Below, in pieces: positions 6,872 through 7,584 of a DNA stretch of 7,584 nt. Each line of letters starts with the position of its first letter. Position 1 is the stretch's first letter. A program made the position numbers and the translations under genes. The notes under the pieces were generated by a model, which had not been told where the DNA came from, ran no database searches, and saw only the letters and a program-made list of their open reading frames with translations. Source of the stretch: an uncultured Bacteroidales bacterium (GTDB lineage Bacteria; Bacteroidota; Bacteroidia; Bacteroidales; Muribaculaceae); assembly GCA_900554845.1 (NCBI GenBank), contig USIY01000098.1:1-7584 (forward strand). The letters are read 5' to 3'.

Positions 6872-7584
6872 TTACTCAAGAGTAACCTTGTTCATGACGT
6901 AACCGGTACCGGTCACAATAAGACCGCCGTTTGCCACAAGGTCGTCCAGAATCTCTTTGGTCAGCACATACTCGGCCACACCGCCGGCTGGCTGATCAAC
7001 CTGACCGATACCGGGCAGAGCGTTCCAACCGTCGCCATGGCGTACATCGACACACCACCATTCACCGTCAGCTACCGTAGGAGTGCAGTAAATTCGGAGC
7101 TTGGTGCCGGGCTTGACTGTGGTCCAGTCATAGCCGCCCCATGCCAGATCCTGGTTGCCGCCCCAGCCGCTGTTCTCCCATGCGCCTTCCCATATGGTGG
7201 TCTCAAGAGAATTTTCCCATGAGATCGTAACCTTGCTTACGATGGTACCTTCGCCCTGGATAACCATACCGGTTTCGCTCCAACCGTCATTGGTGGTCAG
7301 AATACGGTTCAGGATTTCCGCGGTCAGCTCCCATGTTGCGGTTGTGGAGCTCTGGTCGGGGTTCAACATTTCCATCTGGCCCCAGTTGGCGTCGTTCAGC
7401 TGAATCTGAGTGAAGGCATATGGCGCGATGTAGAAAGTCATTGTGGCACCGGCGGGAACTCCATCAAACGCATCCTTATAAATGCGGAAAGCACCGCCGG
7501 CGTCCTCCCCTGCCCATGAACCCAGGTCACGCACCTGCTCGAACACCACTTTCTCAACATGAGTTGCCGGAATCACGTCATAGG
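6872..7584 (-). CDS. Putative surface glycan-binding protein with tandem C-terminal modules, 5' part outside window
   Basis: Only the last 237 or so codons are visible. The frame stays open to the window edge (reading ..YDVIPATHVEKVVFEQ), so the true start lies beyond 7584; the GTG at 7574-7576 is an internal Val codon. The visible part is two copies of one module of about 110 residues, each with an opening V/I-F/W-E strand, a P-G turn before a T-F-Y or R-I-Y strand, a Trp-rich centre, a helix-like LTxEIL segment, and an ending GxGxxxxKVTI/L. Trp and Tyr are abundant, as in carbohydrate-binding beta-sandwiches. There is no catalytic motif. The position 68 bp before a GH26 lipoprotein gene, in the same direction, fits a surface glycan-binding protein of a PUL (SusE/F or SGBP role). 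An enzyme with C-terminal binding modules is the main alternative. The protein stops right after the second module. Confidence 0.7.
   Translation of the reverse strand, partial: YDVIPATHVEKVVFEQVRDLGSWAGEDAGGAFRIYKDAFDGVPAGATMTFYIAPYAFTQIQLNDANWGQMEMLNPDQSSTTATWELTAEILNRILTTNDGWSETGMVIQGEGTIVSKVTISWENSLETTIWEGAWENSGWGGNQDLAWGGYDWTTVKPGTKLRIYCTPTVADGEWWCVDVRHGDGWNALPGIGQVDQPAGGVAEYVLTKEILDDLVANGGLIVTGTGYVMNKVTLE
6875..7555 (-). repeat. Tandem protein-module duplication within the putative glycan-binding protein
   Basis: Module 1 (about 7555-7223) and module 2 (about 7204-6875) align along their length when translated. EKVVFEQ matches ETTIWEG, GSWAG matches SGWGG, VPAGATMTFYIAP matches VKPGTKLRIYCTP, LTAEILNRI matches LTKEILDDL, and GEGTIVSKVTI matches GTGYVMNKVTL. 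The DNA copies have clearly diverged, so this is an old duplication rather than an unstable recent repeat. More copies may lie upstream, outside the window. Confidence 0.7.

Noticed and set aside
7574..7576. GTG as start codon of the tandem-module protein
   Set aside because: The frame continues open upstream to the window edge, there is no signal peptide at the GTG, and the first module would lack its opening strand. The gene is partial.

Overview
The window looks like part of a polysaccharide utilisation locus (PUL) from a member of the Bacteroidota, most likely the Bacteroidales. The evidence is a SusC/SusD outer-membrane glycan-import pair, lipoprotein signal peptides ending in S-Cys, A-rich leaders in place of Shine-Dalgarno sites, and coding DNA of roughly balanced G+C beside a very AT-rich spacer. 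Muribaculaceae or Prevotella-like bacteria are plausible hosts, but the sequence alone does not fix the genus.

Every real gene lies on the minus strand, so transcription runs from high to low coordinates. In that order they are: (1) the C-terminal part of a secreted or surface protein carrying two tandem copies of a probable glycan-binding module (6872 to beyond 7584); (2) a complete lipoprotein glycoside hydrolase of family GH26, probably an endo-beta-1,4-mannanase, with an N-terminal Ig-like domain (5355-6803); (3) a strong intrinsic terminator (about 5292-5331) and an AT-rich spacer; (4) a complete SusC-like TonB-dependent transporter (1581-4844); and (5) a SusD-like lipoprotein, 30 bp downstream, whose 3' end runs off the window (1-1550).

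The genes fit one scheme. A surface binding protein and a surface or periplasmic GH26 enzyme capture and cut a mannan-type beta-glycan. A SusC/SusD pair imports oligosaccharides through the outer membrane using TonB energy. The terminator between the GH26 gene and susC splits the locus into two transcription units. SusCD pairs usually come first in their operon, so the binding-protein/GH26 unit may be the tail of an upstream operon with its own SusCD beyond 7584, and this SusCD may begin a second operon. The glycan imported by this particular pair is therefore not proven to be mannan.

No tRNA, rRNA, CRISPR array, insertion sequence, prophage or broken gene was seen. The least explained parts are the 446-bp spacer upstream of susC, which holds a promoter-like motif and two short direct repeats, and a GNRA-capped hairpin between the binding-protein and GH26 genes. 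I saw no clearly novel system; the individual gene families are known.
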